The notes under the pieces: generated by a model | Told to the model about the DNA's origin: nothing | The model's database searches: none | What the model saw: the letters and a program-made list of their open reading frames with translations, nothing else | Origin: Corynebacterium jeikeium | Lineage (GTDB): Bacteria > Actinomycetota > Actinomycetes > Mycobacteriales > Mycobacteriaceae | Assembly (NCBI GenBank): GCA_003955985.1 | Contig: CP033784.1 | Span: 806,001 to 870,000, forward strand | Length of the DNA stretch: 64,000 bases | Reading direction: 5' to 3' | Program-made: the position numbers and the translations under genes | Shown: positions 26,394-34,706 of the stretch, piece after piece | How positions within the stretch are numbered: position 1 is the first letter of the stretch | Layout: every line of letters starts with the position of its first letter

Positions 26394-26554
26394 GGTGGAA
26401 CACTCCTGAAAACGAGGGCTCTTGGCAGAAATTGCAAAAGGTGCGAGACAGAGTACCAGTGACTCCACAACGCTAAGCGCTATAGCCCTATTCAGATGAG
26501 GTTAATCTGCCATGGGGTTAGACCTGTAATTGAGCCCTGTTTTTCCTGCGTAGG

Positions 26555-26866
26555 CTACTTCACCCAGAACTTGCCGTCTTCATCCTTGTAGATGATGTCG
26601 CCAGCGTGAGCGACCTGGGTGTCATTAACCTGAAGCTCAACCAAATCCAGCGTTTCGACGATTGGTTCAATGTAGACGCCACCGTTAAACCAAACCTTGA
26701 AAGCATCTGCTGAAGTCGAAGAACCGGAGAAACGGTGTTCTTCATACTTGTGCACTGGTGCAAAAGGGCAGCCAATAGCCTGTGCGACAGCCGGAGAGGC
26801 AGCAACAGCGCCCAGCACAGTAGCGGCACCGATGGCGACAGCGGCGAAAGAGCGAGAGAATTTCAT
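26555..26866 (-). CDS. Small secreted protein, unknown function
   Basis: A 103-residue protein with a clear Sec signal peptide (MKFSRSFAAVAIGAATVLGA, then ASPAVAQA with probable cleavage after AQA near residue 30). The mature part is about 73 residues, contains one cysteine (IGCPFAP), and ends with a DEDGKFWVK strand-like region. No family is recognised. TAGAAT (26873-26878) lies 6 nt before the ATG and TTCCAC 17 bp further upstream (26896-26901), so a leaderless single-gene mRNA is likely. Confidence 0.75.
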   Translation of the reverse strand: MKFSRSFAAVAIGAATVLGAVAASPAVAQAIGCPFAPVHKYEEHRFSGSSTSADAFKVWFNGGVYIEPIVETLDLVELQVNDTQVAHAGDIIYKDEDGKFWVK

Positions 26867-26901
26867 GAGTCAATTCTAAGCGGATTCAGGCCCGGGTGGA
26901 A
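26867..26901 (-). promoter_or_regulatory. Promoter of the small secreted protein gene
   Basis: On the minus strand TTCCAC (26896-26901), 17 bp, TAGAAT (26873-26878), then 6 nt to ATG 26866. Confidence 0.55.
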
Positions 26902-26955
26902 AGGCCTGGATGAACGGCTGCCGCCCGCCGCCTAGCGTCACCCGCCACCTGCCAC

Positions 26956-27735
26956 TTACCGCCACTCGGCAGTAGCCGGGTCAATGCCTTCCTTACGAGC
27001 CTGAGCTTCAATCAGCTCCAGCAGGTAGCCAGCATTGCCGCGGTAGTACCGATCAAACCGGGAATCAGCGACGTACATGCGAGCCAGCAGAATCTGCTTT
27101 TCTCGGCCAGCCTCGTAGAAGCGGGTAATAGTGGCTAAGTGACGGTCAACTAGCTCGGCCGCCTCGGTGGAGCCTGGCTCGACGTGGCGCTCGGCGGCGT
27201 CGGCAAGCGCATCGGCAAAATCCTTAGCCTCTGCTTCAAGCTCGGCCCAGTCGCTGTCCTTCATCTTTTCCTGAGCCTGCTGAGACTGCTCCCACTCAGT
27301 AGTGTCGCCCCAGCGCTCCTCAGCTTCGGCTTCGAGTTTCTGCCAGTCACGGCCCAAAAGCTCTGCCTTCGTCTTTGCTTCCATCGTGTGTCCTTCCTCA
27401 ATCAGTTTGTCCAAAGACTGCACCATGTGGTGCAGGTCAGCGATCTTTTCGGTGAGAACAGTTCGCTGTGCGAGCAAACGATCTTTTCGACTTCTCGGGG
27501 AGGAATCGCCGTGGATGAACTCCTCGATAGTCTTCAACGGCACACCAGCGGCGCGGTAGATCAGAATCTCCAGCGCGGTGTCGATGTCCTCGTCGGTGTA
27601 GAGGCGGTAGTCGGACCACGTGCGATACTGCGGGCTGAGTAGTCCGATGGCGTCCCAATGTCGCAGCGTGCGCGTGGTAACGCCCAGGAGTTCGGCCGTT
27701 TCACCGATGGTGTACTCGTTGTCGTTGTTGCTCAC
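26956..27735 (-). CDS. MerR family regulator with TipAS-like domain
   Basis: A 259-residue transcription factor. Residues 7-75 are the MerR winged helix (YTIGETAELLGVTTRTLRHWD, GLLSPQYRTWSDYRLYTDEDI), followed by a coiled-coil dimerisation helix with heptad-like Leu/Ile (about 85-125). The C-terminal 110 residues include RFYEAGREKQILLARMYVADSRFDRYY, which matches the TipAS ligand-binding domain of TipA-type activators. These respond to thiopeptides or other amphipathic ligands. GTG 27735 is chosen because a complete MerR-type promoter ends 7 nt before it; ATG 27744 would start inside that promoter. The dyad in the promoter spacer points to autoregulation. Confidence 0.88.
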   Translation of the reverse strand: MSNNDNEYTIGETAELLGVTTRTLRHWDAIGLLSPQYRTWSDYRLYTDEDIDTALEILIYRAAGVPLKTIEEFIHGDSSPRSRKDRLLAQRTVLTEKIADLHHMVQSLDKLIEEGHTMEAKTKAELLGRDWQKLEAEAEERWGDTTEWEQSQQAQEKMKDSDWAELEAEAKDFADALADAAERHVEPGSTEAAELVDRHLATITRFYEAGREKQILLARMYVADSRFDRYYRGNAGYLLELIEAQARKEGIDPATAEWR

Positions 27736-27773
27736 GGGAATCATCTTTCTGTTTGACGTCGCGTCAAGGTCAA
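27736..27773 (-). promoter_or_regulatory. MerR-type promoter with dyad operator
   Basis: Read on the minus strand: TTGACC (27768-27773), a 19-bp spacer (27749-27767), AAAGAT (27743-27748), then 7 nt to GTG 27735. The spacer contains TTGACG-CGA-CGTCAA (27753-27767), a perfect dyad. An over-long 19-bp spacer with a central dyad is the hallmark of MerR-activated promoters. Confidence 0.75.
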
Positions 27774-27851
27774 GCCCTGACGCCGAAATCAATTGAGGAA
27801 GTTAGCCGCGGCAGCCGCAGGGGCGGGGCTGGTCCACGAACCTTCGAGCCG

Positions 27852-29612
27852 CTACCGCAAGAGCCGAAGCCTGTTGATTGCCGCCGCAACCTCCTGGAAA
27901 CGCGGTTCCGCGAGATGACCAGAGTTGGTGGACGCAGCTGTCGCATCGAAGAGCGAATGACAAAAGTTGTCGTATTCGCGCTGGATCAGCTCGGTGAGGT
28001 CAGTACGCCCATCGAGCTGCTTGACGACGGCCCCCAGAATTCGGGCAATGGCTTCTGTTTGGGAGGAATCCATCAATTGGCCGACAGCACGCAAGTCAAG
28101 ATTGTCCTTGCCCACCTGAATCAGCTCGAGACCACGCGCACGCGGTGGCTTAGGTGGTTTCGAGCCTCGGCCACGACCACCGCGACCACCGCGACCACCG
28201 TGTCCACCACGGCCACCGTGACCGCCACGTCCGCGGCTCTCGCCGGCGGGGAAGTCAGCCTGCAGAAAACGCTCACCGATCTGCGCAAAAGCTGGCGAAG
28301 GTGCAGCCGGAGTGGCAGATTCTCGGAGCTCACGGGCGCGCTCGGTGACGTCGTAAGGCGTGTACGCATCCATAGCAATCACGGTGTCCGCGACATCGAT
28401 GAACGCACCAGAACCACCAGCGACGATGACCGTGGAGATCCCGTGGTCCTCCCAGAGCTCGCGGACCCGTGCGACCAGTGGAGTAATCGGCTCCCGGTCA
28501 TCGGGGATGAGTCGGCGCATGCGCTCATCACGAATCATGAAGTTAGTTGCGGAGGTGTCCTCATCGATGAGCAACACGCGCGCACCGGAACCCAGCGCCT
28601 CCATCAGACCCGCAGCTTGGGAGGTCGACCCCGACGCGTTCGCCGTGGAAAACCGGGTCGTGTCATCACCGGAGGGAAGACCGTTGATAAACGGCGAGAT
28701 ATCCACACCAGTGATGGCCCGGCCGTCCTCGGCACGCAGCGCAACCGCAGTCTCGTCAGCGACCACAAACTCGCGGCCGTCGCCAGCGACATGGTCATAC
28801 ACGCCAGTGACCAGGGAGGACAGTAGCGTGGACTTGCCGTGGTAGCCACCGCCGACAATCAACGTCACGCCCCGCGGAATGCCCATGCCGTGCACCATTT
28901 TACCCGACGGCAACTGAAAACTGTGCTGCAACGATTCCGGCGAGGTAAACGCAGTCGCGCCGGGCTTCGGCAGCTGGCTATTGCCCGCCTGACGGGGCAA
29001 CACCGACCCGTCTGTCACAAACCCAATCAGGTCCGCGTCCGCTACCGCACGGCGCAAAAAGAGCTGGTCATACTCCAATTCCGCGGCTGCCTCGAGCGCA
29101 TCGATGGGTGCGTTTACAATGGCGTCGTCAAGCGCGTCCAACAAATCCTCACAGATCAAGCGCGCCGCCTCACGCCCGAGAATGCGCCGGCCGCGGGCGG
29201 GCAGCTGGATTTCCAGGCAGATCTGGAGGGCATCATCATGCTTATCGACGTCGTGCGCATCCCCACGGAGCTCAGCGACAGCTGTTCGGCGCAAGACCTG
29301 CTGCCCCGGAGAATCGATAAACAGCCCGCGGCCATACTTCTTAAAAGCTCGCACGAGGCTGCGGTTCAACAAATCGAGCTCTGCCGTGCTGAACCTGCCG
29401 GGTTGTGAGCGGGAGGCTCCGCGATAGTCCAGCACTGACAGCGGAATGTGGACGCGTGCCCGTGATGCTGGAGCGTAAGGGTCGGATTGGACCTTGTCGA
29501 CAAACAGCGTCGCGTCCAGATCCGGCAGGTCGTGGGAGCCACGAAGAGATTTGTATGCGCCGTAGCTCTTGCCATCGAGGTTGGAGAGACGTCGATAAAG
29601 GTCAGCGGGCAT
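27852..29612 (-). CDS. Predicted ABC-type ATPase with RGG-rich segment
   Basis: A 586-residue soluble protein of the predicted ABC-ATPase family (Pfam ABC_ATPase, formerly a domain of unknown function). The N-terminal half is the family-specific region. The ATPase core has a P-loop-like VGGGYHGKSTLLSSLVTGVY (about residues 275-295), a Walker B-like ARVLLIDEDTSATNFM and a VIVAGGSGAFIDVADTVIAM segment. Residues 460-483 are a pure Arg/Gly/His run of RGG and HGG triplets, followed by KPPKPP. ATG 29612 (MPADLYRRLSNLDG) is chosen as the first Met before the conserved part; further upstream the frame is open but unlike coding sequence. The cellular role is unknown; RNA contact by the RGG segment is an inference. 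Confidence 0.8.
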   Translation of the reverse strand: MPADLYRRLSNLDGKSYGAYKSLRGSHDLPDLDATLFVDKVQSDPYAPASRARVHIPLSVLDYRGASRSQPGRFSTAELDLLNRSLVRAFKKYGRGLFIDSPGQQVLRRTAVAELRGDAHDVDKHDDALQICLEIQLPARGRRILGREAARLICEDLLDALDDAIVNAPIDALEAAAELEYDQLFLRRAVADADLIGFVTDGSVLPRQAGNSQLPKPGATAFTSPESLQHSFQLPSGKMVHGMGIPRGVTLIVGGGYHGKSTLLSSLVTGVYDHVAGDGREFVVADETAVALRAEDGRAITGVDISPFINGLPSGDDTTRFSTANASGSTSQAAGLMEALGSGARVLLIDEDTSATNFMIRDERMRRLIPDDREPITPLVARVRELWEDHGISTVIVAGGSGAFIDVADTVIAMDAYTPYDVTERARELRESATPAAPSPAFAQIGERFLQADFPAGESRGRGGHGGRGGHGGRGGRGGRGRGSKPPKPPRARGLELIQVGKDNLDLRAVGQLMDSSQTEAIARILGAVVKQLDGRTDLTELIQREYDNFCHSLFDATAASTNSGHLAEPRFQEVAAAINRLRLLR

Positions 29613-29740
29613 ATTTCTACTTTCGTTGAGAAGTTGGGTGCTCTTCCCGCGAGTGTAGCGGCAGATGAGACAGCGCGATTCGCTCCTGGAACGGCCTGGG
29701 GCAAATGACCGTGTGCGGTAGCGCCGTTGCTGCAGGAAGG

Positions 29741-29753
29741 TAGCGTGAGAGGC
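29741..29753 (+). promoter_or_regulatory. -10 element for leaderless MFS transcript
   Basis: TAGCGT (29741-29746) lies exactly 7 nt before ATG 29754. Confidence 0.5.
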
Positions 29754-31079
29754 ATGACTGATAGCTCGGAAGCTGACAAACCCACGGACGCAGGGAACAA
29801 CCCAGAGTCGGTGCAAAAACACGCCCGCGCGAATGCCAAGCGCTACGTCTGGGCGAACGGACTACAGAATATCGGCGACCAGATTGTTGCGGCCAAGACG
29901 CTGCTGCCATGGCTGCTGCATTCGGCTGGCGCGCCGGGCTTCTTCATCGCCATGCTTGTGCCGGTGCGCGAGTCCGGTTCGATGCTTCCGCAGGCCGCCC
30001 TCACACCTTGGGTGAAATCTCGCCCGCGCCGCACAACCGTCTGGATCGCTGGTGCTTTGGGGCAAGCCATCGCAGCAGCGCTGATTGGTCTGGCTGCGTT
30101 GTTCCTAGAAGGCACCGCGCTCGGCGTCGCTGTCATCGTCGCGCTTGCAGGCTTTGCGACGGCCCGAGCCCTGTGCTCGATGGCCTCAAAGGATGTCCAG
30201 GGCCGCACGATTCCGAAGGGGCAGCGCGGGCAGATTAGTGGCCGAGCTGCGATGTTGGGCGGTGTCGCCGCAATTATTGTTGGTGCAGTGTTGTGGATTA
30301 TCCGCGACAACGTCACCAAACCAATCGTGGCGGGGCTCATCTTTGTTGCGGCACTGTCGTGGGTAGCAGCAGTTTTGATTTTCCGTGGGATTGTTGAGCC
30401 CACCAACGAGGGGGACAAGGAAGAACCGAATAAAACCTGGTGGCAGGACACCTGGCGGCTCTTTAAAGAGGATAAGAACTTCCGCGACTTTGTGATCGTC
30501 CGTAGTTTGTTGCTGGTCACAGCATTATCCACGTCGTTCATCGTAACCCTAAGTGCACAGGTGGGAGCTGATCTGGAAGCCTCTGACGGTAGCGGCGGGG
30601 GAGTAAGCGCCAATGTCGGTATCTTCATGCTCGCCGCAGGCTTCGCCTCTTTGGTTGGTGGAAAAGTCGCCGGAATCTGGTCGGATAAATCCTCGAAGAA
30701 GGTGTTGACCTACTCTTCGCTGGTCGGTTCTATTGTTCTCTTTTTGTTGGTCGCAAGTGCTCACTGGCTTTCCGCCGGTGCGAACGCTTGGATTTTCCCG
30801 CTCGGCTTCTTCGCGATGTCCGTCGTCCACGCCGGTGTTCGCGTGGCTCGTTCGACCTATGTTGTGGACATGGCAGAAGGCGACAAGCGCACCGAGTATG
30901 TCGGAGCAGCCAACACCATCATGGGCGTTGTCCTGCTCATCGTCGGTGCGCTTTCGGGTGTTATCGCCAGCTTCGGCCCTGCGGCAGCTTTAATCTTCCT
31001 GGCACTAATGGGACTGGTTGGTGTCGCTATGTCCAGCAGGCTGAAGGAAGTCTCGGCGCCGCACAAGGTGACGCCTTAG
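29754..31079 (+). CDS. MFS transporter, unknown substrate
   Basis: A 441-residue polytopic membrane protein of the major facilitator superfamily with about twelve hydrophobic segments. A hydrophilic N-terminus of about 35 residues precedes helix 1. The central cytosolic loop (FRGIVEPTNEGDKEEPNKTWWQ) separates the halves. GRAAMLGGVAAIIVGAVLW and GGKVAGIWSDKSSKKVLTYSSL are MFS-like, the latter resembling the helix 8-9 loop motif. There is no close match to a named subfamily that I can state. It is divergent from the ABC-type ATPase gene, with 141 nt between starts. ATG 29754 is preferred to the upstream TTG at 29727. Confidence 0.82.
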   Translation: MTDSSEADKPTDAGNNPESVQKHARANAKRYVWANGLQNIGDQIVAAKTLLPWLLHSAGAPGFFIAMLVPVRESGSMLPQAALTPWVKSRPRRTTVWIAGALGQAIAAALIGLAALFLEGTALGVAVIVALAGFATARALCSMASKDVQGRTIPKGQRGQISGRAAMLGGVAAIIVGAVLWIIRDNVTKPIVAGLIFVAALSWVAAVLIFRGIVEPTNEGDKEEPNKTWWQDTWRLFKEDKNFRDFVIVRSLLLVTALSTSFIVTLSAQVGADLEASDGSGGGVSANVGIFMLAAGFASLVGGKVAGIWSDKSSKKVLTYSSLVGSIVLFLLVASAHWLSAGANAWIFPLGFFAMSVVHAGVRVARSTYVVDMAEGDKRTEYVGAANTIMGVVLLIVGALSGVIASFGPAAALIFLALMGLVGVAMSSRLKEVSAPHKVTP

Positions 31080-31108
31080 CAGGGCAGTTCTTTAACAAGG
31101 CGGAAGCA

Positions 31109-31708
31109 CTAGCTCACACTAACCGCTACAGCCTCATCGTTCTTGCGCCTGACAATGTCAATAACCAGCGCAGTACCGATCACCGCAGCCCGCGTTTCCT
31201 CGTTCAAGTTCGGCTCCAAATGCAGAGCGTACGTGTCCTTGCCGGTAATAGCGCCTTTGAGACCACGGTACTTCCGGTCAATCTTCGCAATCGGGCGTCC
31301 CTTGCTGGTCAGTGCGTAATTTTTACCGCGGAAGCCGCCGTCAACATCGACGTCGGAAAGCCCTTTGACGGACAAAGTTAGCCGTGATTTTAGGCTGAAT
31401 CGTTTGGTCTTGGCTGTGGCGATCTTAGCGCCGTTGGGTGTGAGAACCTTGTATGTGTCGCCGAAAACGTTCGCGGGGTCGGTGATGGTGAGGAGCTTGT
31501 CGCCCTCTTTGCCATCCTCGTCCACATCGAAGATGTCGTACTTGACACCGATGCCCAACATGCGGCGACCCAGTGATCCCGCTTGGGCAATTTGGGCAAT
31601 CTGGGTGCCGTTGTCATCGAAAATGGAGTATTCACTGCGCATAACGTTGCGTGTTTCTTGAATCAGCAGTGTGTCGGTCGTAAGCAGTCGAGGTTTCTGT
31701 GTGTTCAC
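31109..31708 (-). CDS. LURP-one-related (tubby-like fold) protein
   Basis: A 199-residue soluble protein of the LURP-one/YxjI type, a beta-barrel around a central helix. The repeated strands are visible: RNVMRSEYSIFDDNGTQIAQI, KYDIFDVDEDGKEGDKLLTI, YKVLTPNGAKIATAKTKRF, NYALTSKGRPIAKIDRKYR and the final hydrophobic helix RAAVIGTALVIDIV. Bacterial members have no settled function; some relatives act as phospholipid scramblase-like proteins. The start is GTG 31708 with GGAG about eight bases before it. It is convergent with the MFS gene. Confidence 0.78.
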   Translation of the reverse strand: MNTQKPRLLTTDTLLIQETRNVMRSEYSIFDDNGTQIAQIAQAGSLGRRMLGIGVKYDIFDVDEDGKEGDKLLTITDPANVFGDTYKVLTPNGAKIATAKTKRFSLKSRLTLSVKGLSDVDVDGGFRGKNYALTSKGRPIAKIDRKYRGLKGAITGKDTYALHLEPNLNEETRAAVIGTALVIDIVRRKNDEAVAVSVS

Positions 31709-31737
31709 GAATTAGCTCCAAACTCGATGACAGTTAT

Positions 31738-32772
31738 TTAGAACTCTACGACCATCTTGCCGGTATTGCCTCCGCTAAACAGTTCGAGGAATGCAGCTGG
31801 CATGTTCTCGATACCGTGGCGAGTGGTGACATCGTAGGCGACCTTACCGCTGACGACCAGCGGAGCCATTCGCTCCTGGAATTCACCTGCCAGGTGCAGG
31901 TACTTGCCCAAGACGAAGCCGCGCAGCGTAATGCACTTGCCAATCGCCAGAGCCAAGTTACGTGGTCCGGTCGGCGCTCCAGTGTTGTTGTACTGGGAGA
32001 TTGCGCCACACATAGCAACGCGGCCAAAGGTGCGCATCGCGCCGATGGCTGCCTCGAGATGGTCGCCACCGACGTTGTCGAAGTAGAAGTCGATGCCCTC
32101 CGGCGCTGCCTGTGCCAGCTGTTCTGCAACCGGGCCGTCGTTGTAGTTGAAGGCGGCATCAAAGCCGAGTTCGAGTAGGCGCTCAACCTTTTCGTCCGAG
32201 CCGGCGGAACCAATGACACGGGATGCGCCCATCTGCTTGGCAAACTGACCAGCAGCCGAGCCGACCGCACCAGCAGCGCCAGAGATAAAGACGACGTCGC
32301 CTTCCTTCATCTCTCCGACAGCAGTCAGGCCAACGTAAGCAGTAAGGCCAGTAAGACCAAGGATGCCCAGGTAGGCAGCAGCCGGTGCAACGTTCAGGTC
32401 AACCGGTGTTGCCTCGGAATCGGCAATAACAGCATTGGTCTGCCAGCCATAAGAGTGGCGGACAGCGTCGCCAACCTGGAACTTATCCGACTTGGACGCA
32501 AGGACAGTGCCCACAGCGCCGCCAGTCATTGGCTGGTCAAGCTGAAAAGGAGGAACGTACGACTTGGTGTCGTTCATACGGCCACGCATGTAGGGATCGA
32601 CGGTAGCGACCGAGTTGGCTACCAAAATGTCGCCGTCGTTAAGCTCTGGCAAATCGACGGTCTCGAGGCGGAAATTCTCGTCAGTCGGCAGGCCGGTCGG
32701 TCGGGAAGCTAGAACCCACTGCTGAGTGGTGGTGGGCAGTTCGGTTGTGGACGATGCATCAGTGGAAGTCAC
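31738..32772 (-). CDS. NADPH-dependent alkenal/curcumin-type reductase
   Basis: A 344-residue zinc-free medium-chain dehydrogenase/reductase. Family marks are DPYMRGRMND, MTGGAVGTVLAS, the Rossmann motif SGAAGAVGSAAGQFAKQMGA (about residues 164-183), FDAAFNYND and YFDNVGGDHLEAAIGAM, and ISQYNN. This branch (CurA, leukotriene B4 dehydrogenase-like) reduces alpha,beta-unsaturated carbonyls with NADPH. The start is GTG 32772 with AGGAG eight bases upstream. It ends 29 nt upstream of the LURP-like gene, so the two may share a transcript. Confidence 0.88.
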   Translation of the reverse strand: MTSTDASSTTELPTTTQQWVLASRPTGLPTDENFRLETVDLPELNDGDILVANSVATVDPYMRGRMNDTKSYVPPFQLDQPMTGGAVGTVLASKSDKFQVGDAVRHSYGWQTNAVIADSEATPVDLNVAPAAAYLGILGLTGLTAYVGLTAVGEMKEGDVVFISGAAGAVGSAAGQFAKQMGASRVIGSAGSDEKVERLLELGFDAAFNYNDGPVAEQLAQAAPEGIDFYFDNVGGDHLEAAIGAMRTFGRVAMCGAISQYNNTGAPTGPRNLALAIGKCITLRGFVLGKYLHLAGEFQERMAPLVVSGKVAYDVTTRHGIENMPAAFLELFSGGNTGKMVVEF

Positions 32773-32942
32773 TGTTTTTCTCCTGTTGCGTATTTCTGGA
32801 TCTATTGTCAGATTGTTGTTGCGTGGCCTCTATATCGTGATAGATATCCGAGCCACGTAGGCTGCCACTGTACCGTTGCCGGAGTGGTTCAGGCTATGCC
32901 TAGACATGTTTTTATAACTTAAAGCGATTGGAAAAACGCAGG

Positions 32943-33539
32943 TTATGCCGCTTGTACCCAGGAATCGAGGCGCTCAATTAGAACGTCCAAATCGTCCAGC
33001 AGAGGCATGCCGGGCAGTCGTTCGGCGATCACGTTGCGGACGCTTGTGTACCACCACAGTTGCTGGCTCGGAGTTGAACGAAAGCGTTCCCACAGAGCGT
33101 GGCCATCGCGGTCTAAATCCTCCAGAGTCTGGCTGAGATTGTGGAACTTATCCGCAGCGGCCACGATGACAGATTCCTCGCTGCCATGAGAAAGCTGCTC
33201 CAGGTAGGCATCGGCACGCTCCTGCCACGAGGGCAGGGAAGAGTCTTTGGTGACGCCCTCGACGATCTCAACCACGCGAGGCCCGAACTCATCTTCCATC
33301 TCGGCACGTGAGTAGTTTTCCGGCACGTCTTCCAAAATGTCGTGGAAGAGGGCTGCCAACAGCACGTCTTCGTCGTTAGTCACGCTCGCCGCAATCAACA
33401 TCACCGACATCGGATGGCTGATATAGGGAACGCCCGAGCCCTTTCGGTAGTGCCCATCGTGCGCGCGAGAGGCGATAGCGATGCCGCGCATGAGCCTGTC
33501 GCTAGGGCGTGCCGAAGCAAAGGTGTCAGCGTTTTCCAT
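32943..33539 (-). CDS. HD-domain hydrolase, SpoT/MESH1-like
   Basis: A 198-residue single-domain protein. The HD metal site is complete: RAHDGHYRKGSGVPYISHP, AALFHDILEDVPENY with the His-Asp pair, and VAAADKFHNLSQ. The layout matches the (p)ppGpp hydrolase domain of SpoT and small alarmone hydrolases, although no synthetase domain is present. (p)ppGpp or a related nucleotide is a reasonable substrate guess but is not proved by sequence. It is divergent from the TRIC-like channel gene, with 57 nt between starts. Confidence 0.82.
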   Translation of the reverse strand: MENADTFASARPSDRLMRGIAIASRAHDGHYRKGSGVPYISHPMSVMLIAASVTNDEDVLLAALFHDILEDVPENYSRAEMEDEFGPRVVEIVEGVTKDSSLPSWQERADAYLEQLSHGSEESVIVAAADKFHNLSQTLEDLDRDGHALWERFRSTPSQQLWWYTSVRNVIAERLPGMPLLDDLDVLIERLDSWVQAA

Positions 33540-33582
33540 GGGTATCCCGACCTTTCGTTGATGCTTGAAAAATAGCAGCGTC

Positions 33583-33596
33583 TAAGCTTGAACATC
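33583..33596 (+). promoter_or_regulatory. -10 element for leaderless TRIC-like transcript
   Basis: TAAGCT (33583-33588) is 8 nt before ATG 33597; TTGATG (33558-33563) is a possible -35, 19 bp upstream. Confidence 0.45.
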
Positions 33597-34691
33597 ATGA
33601 ACGTCGCAGAAGTAGATCCGCTCATCGAGTCGATGTACCGGTGGTCCGATGTCAGTGGTGTCCTGCTCATGGGCATCATTGGTGGCACCATCGCCCGGCA
33701 ACGAGGCTACGACATCATCGGGTTCTTCTTTATTGCGCTGTTCTCCGCACTGGGCGGCGGCATGATTCGCGATGTTCTGATTAACCAGGGCACCGTCGCC
33801 GCAATGAGCCAGCCGGAGTACCTAATCCTGGCGTTTACTGGTGCGCTCATTGCGCGATTTTTCTATTTCAAAGGAAAGACCTGGGAATACGTTCAGGTCC
33901 ACGGTGACGCTGTGGTCTCGGGACTCTGGGCAGCTACGGGAACGGTCAAAGGCGTCACGTATGGTCTGCCCATTCTGCCGTGCATCATGATGGGCGTTTT
34001 CACCGCCACTGGTGGTTCCATGATCCGCGACATTGTGACCGGGCGAGTACCCGCTGTTTTCGGCGGCAACCAGCCCACGGTCATCCCGGCCGTGGCTTGC
34101 GCGGTCATTGTCATCGGAGGCCACCATTTGGGATTTATGGCCGTGTCCATGGTCATTGGTCCCGTCGTCAGCATTCTGCTGTCGCTGCTGGGGTACTGGG
34201 GTAATTGGCGAGTGTCGGCACACTCGGAGTGGGCGCCACTGAACGACACCGCGGCGCAGATTGCGGTCCTCGCACGTCGAGCAGAGGGCAAGAGCCGCGA
34301 GGTTGGTCGACGTTTCGAGCCCGCACGCCTCCGCAGCTGGCGTCACCGACAGATGGAAAAAGCGCTGCAGCGTCGCATTCAGGCTGAGGTTGATAGGGGA
34401 GTGTCGCGTTCCGACGCCGAGGCCAACGCGGAGGAATTCCTGGAGGAGTTCAATGCGGACTTCCCAGCGGATCTGCACATGCCGACGGCGCAGCAGGAGA
34501 CAGTGCAGGATGACAGCGACGAATCCGATTTCGGTGTGGACCTATCCGGTGATTCCTATGATGACTACGGAGAAGATACGGCACTGCGGCAGCGGGAATA
34601 CCGGGAGATGTTGGATCAAATTCTTGCGGACGATGAGGCGACCGATTTACTCGTCGCAAAGCTGATGAAGAAATACGAGCAGCGGGATTAG
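33597..34691 (+). CDS. TRIC-like cation channel family protein with long tail
   Basis: A 364-residue membrane protein. Residues 20-210 hold two repeats of three helices, each with the glycine-rich signature (SALGGGMIRDVLI and TATGGSMIRDIVTGRVPAVF) of the UPF0126/TRIC family, trimeric monovalent cation channels. The C-terminal 145 residues are cytosolic, charged and probably coiled (RRAEGKSREVGRRFEPARLR, then an acidic DDSDESDFGVDL and a helical end). Typical members are about 200-230 residues, so the tail is an addition. ATG 33597 is chosen over TTG 33588. The peptidase gene starts 16 nt after the stop. Confidence 0.85.
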   Translation: MNVAEVDPLIESMYRWSDVSGVLLMGIIGGTIARQRGYDIIGFFFIALFSALGGGMIRDVLINQGTVAAMSQPEYLILAFTGALIARFFYFKGKTWEYVQVHGDAVVSGLWAATGTVKGVTYGLPILPCIMMGVFTATGGSMIRDIVTGRVPAVFGGNQPTVIPAVACAVIVIGGHHLGFMAVSMVIGPVVSILLSLLGYWGNWRVSAHSEWAPLNDTAAQIAVLARRAEGKSREVGRRFEPARLRSWRHRQMEKALQRRIQAEVDRGVSRSDAEANAEEFLEEFNADFPADLHMPTAQQETVQDDSDESDFGVDLSGDSYDDYGEDTALRQREYREMLDQILADDEATDLLVAKLMKKYEQRD

Positions 34692-34706
34692 AGGAGCGGC
34701 AGAGAC

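Noticed and set aside
28164..28235. Short-period DNA repeat that could suggest a CRISPR array
   Set aside because: The 9-bp period is just Gly-Gly-Arg/His codons in frame in the ATPase gene; there are no spacers.
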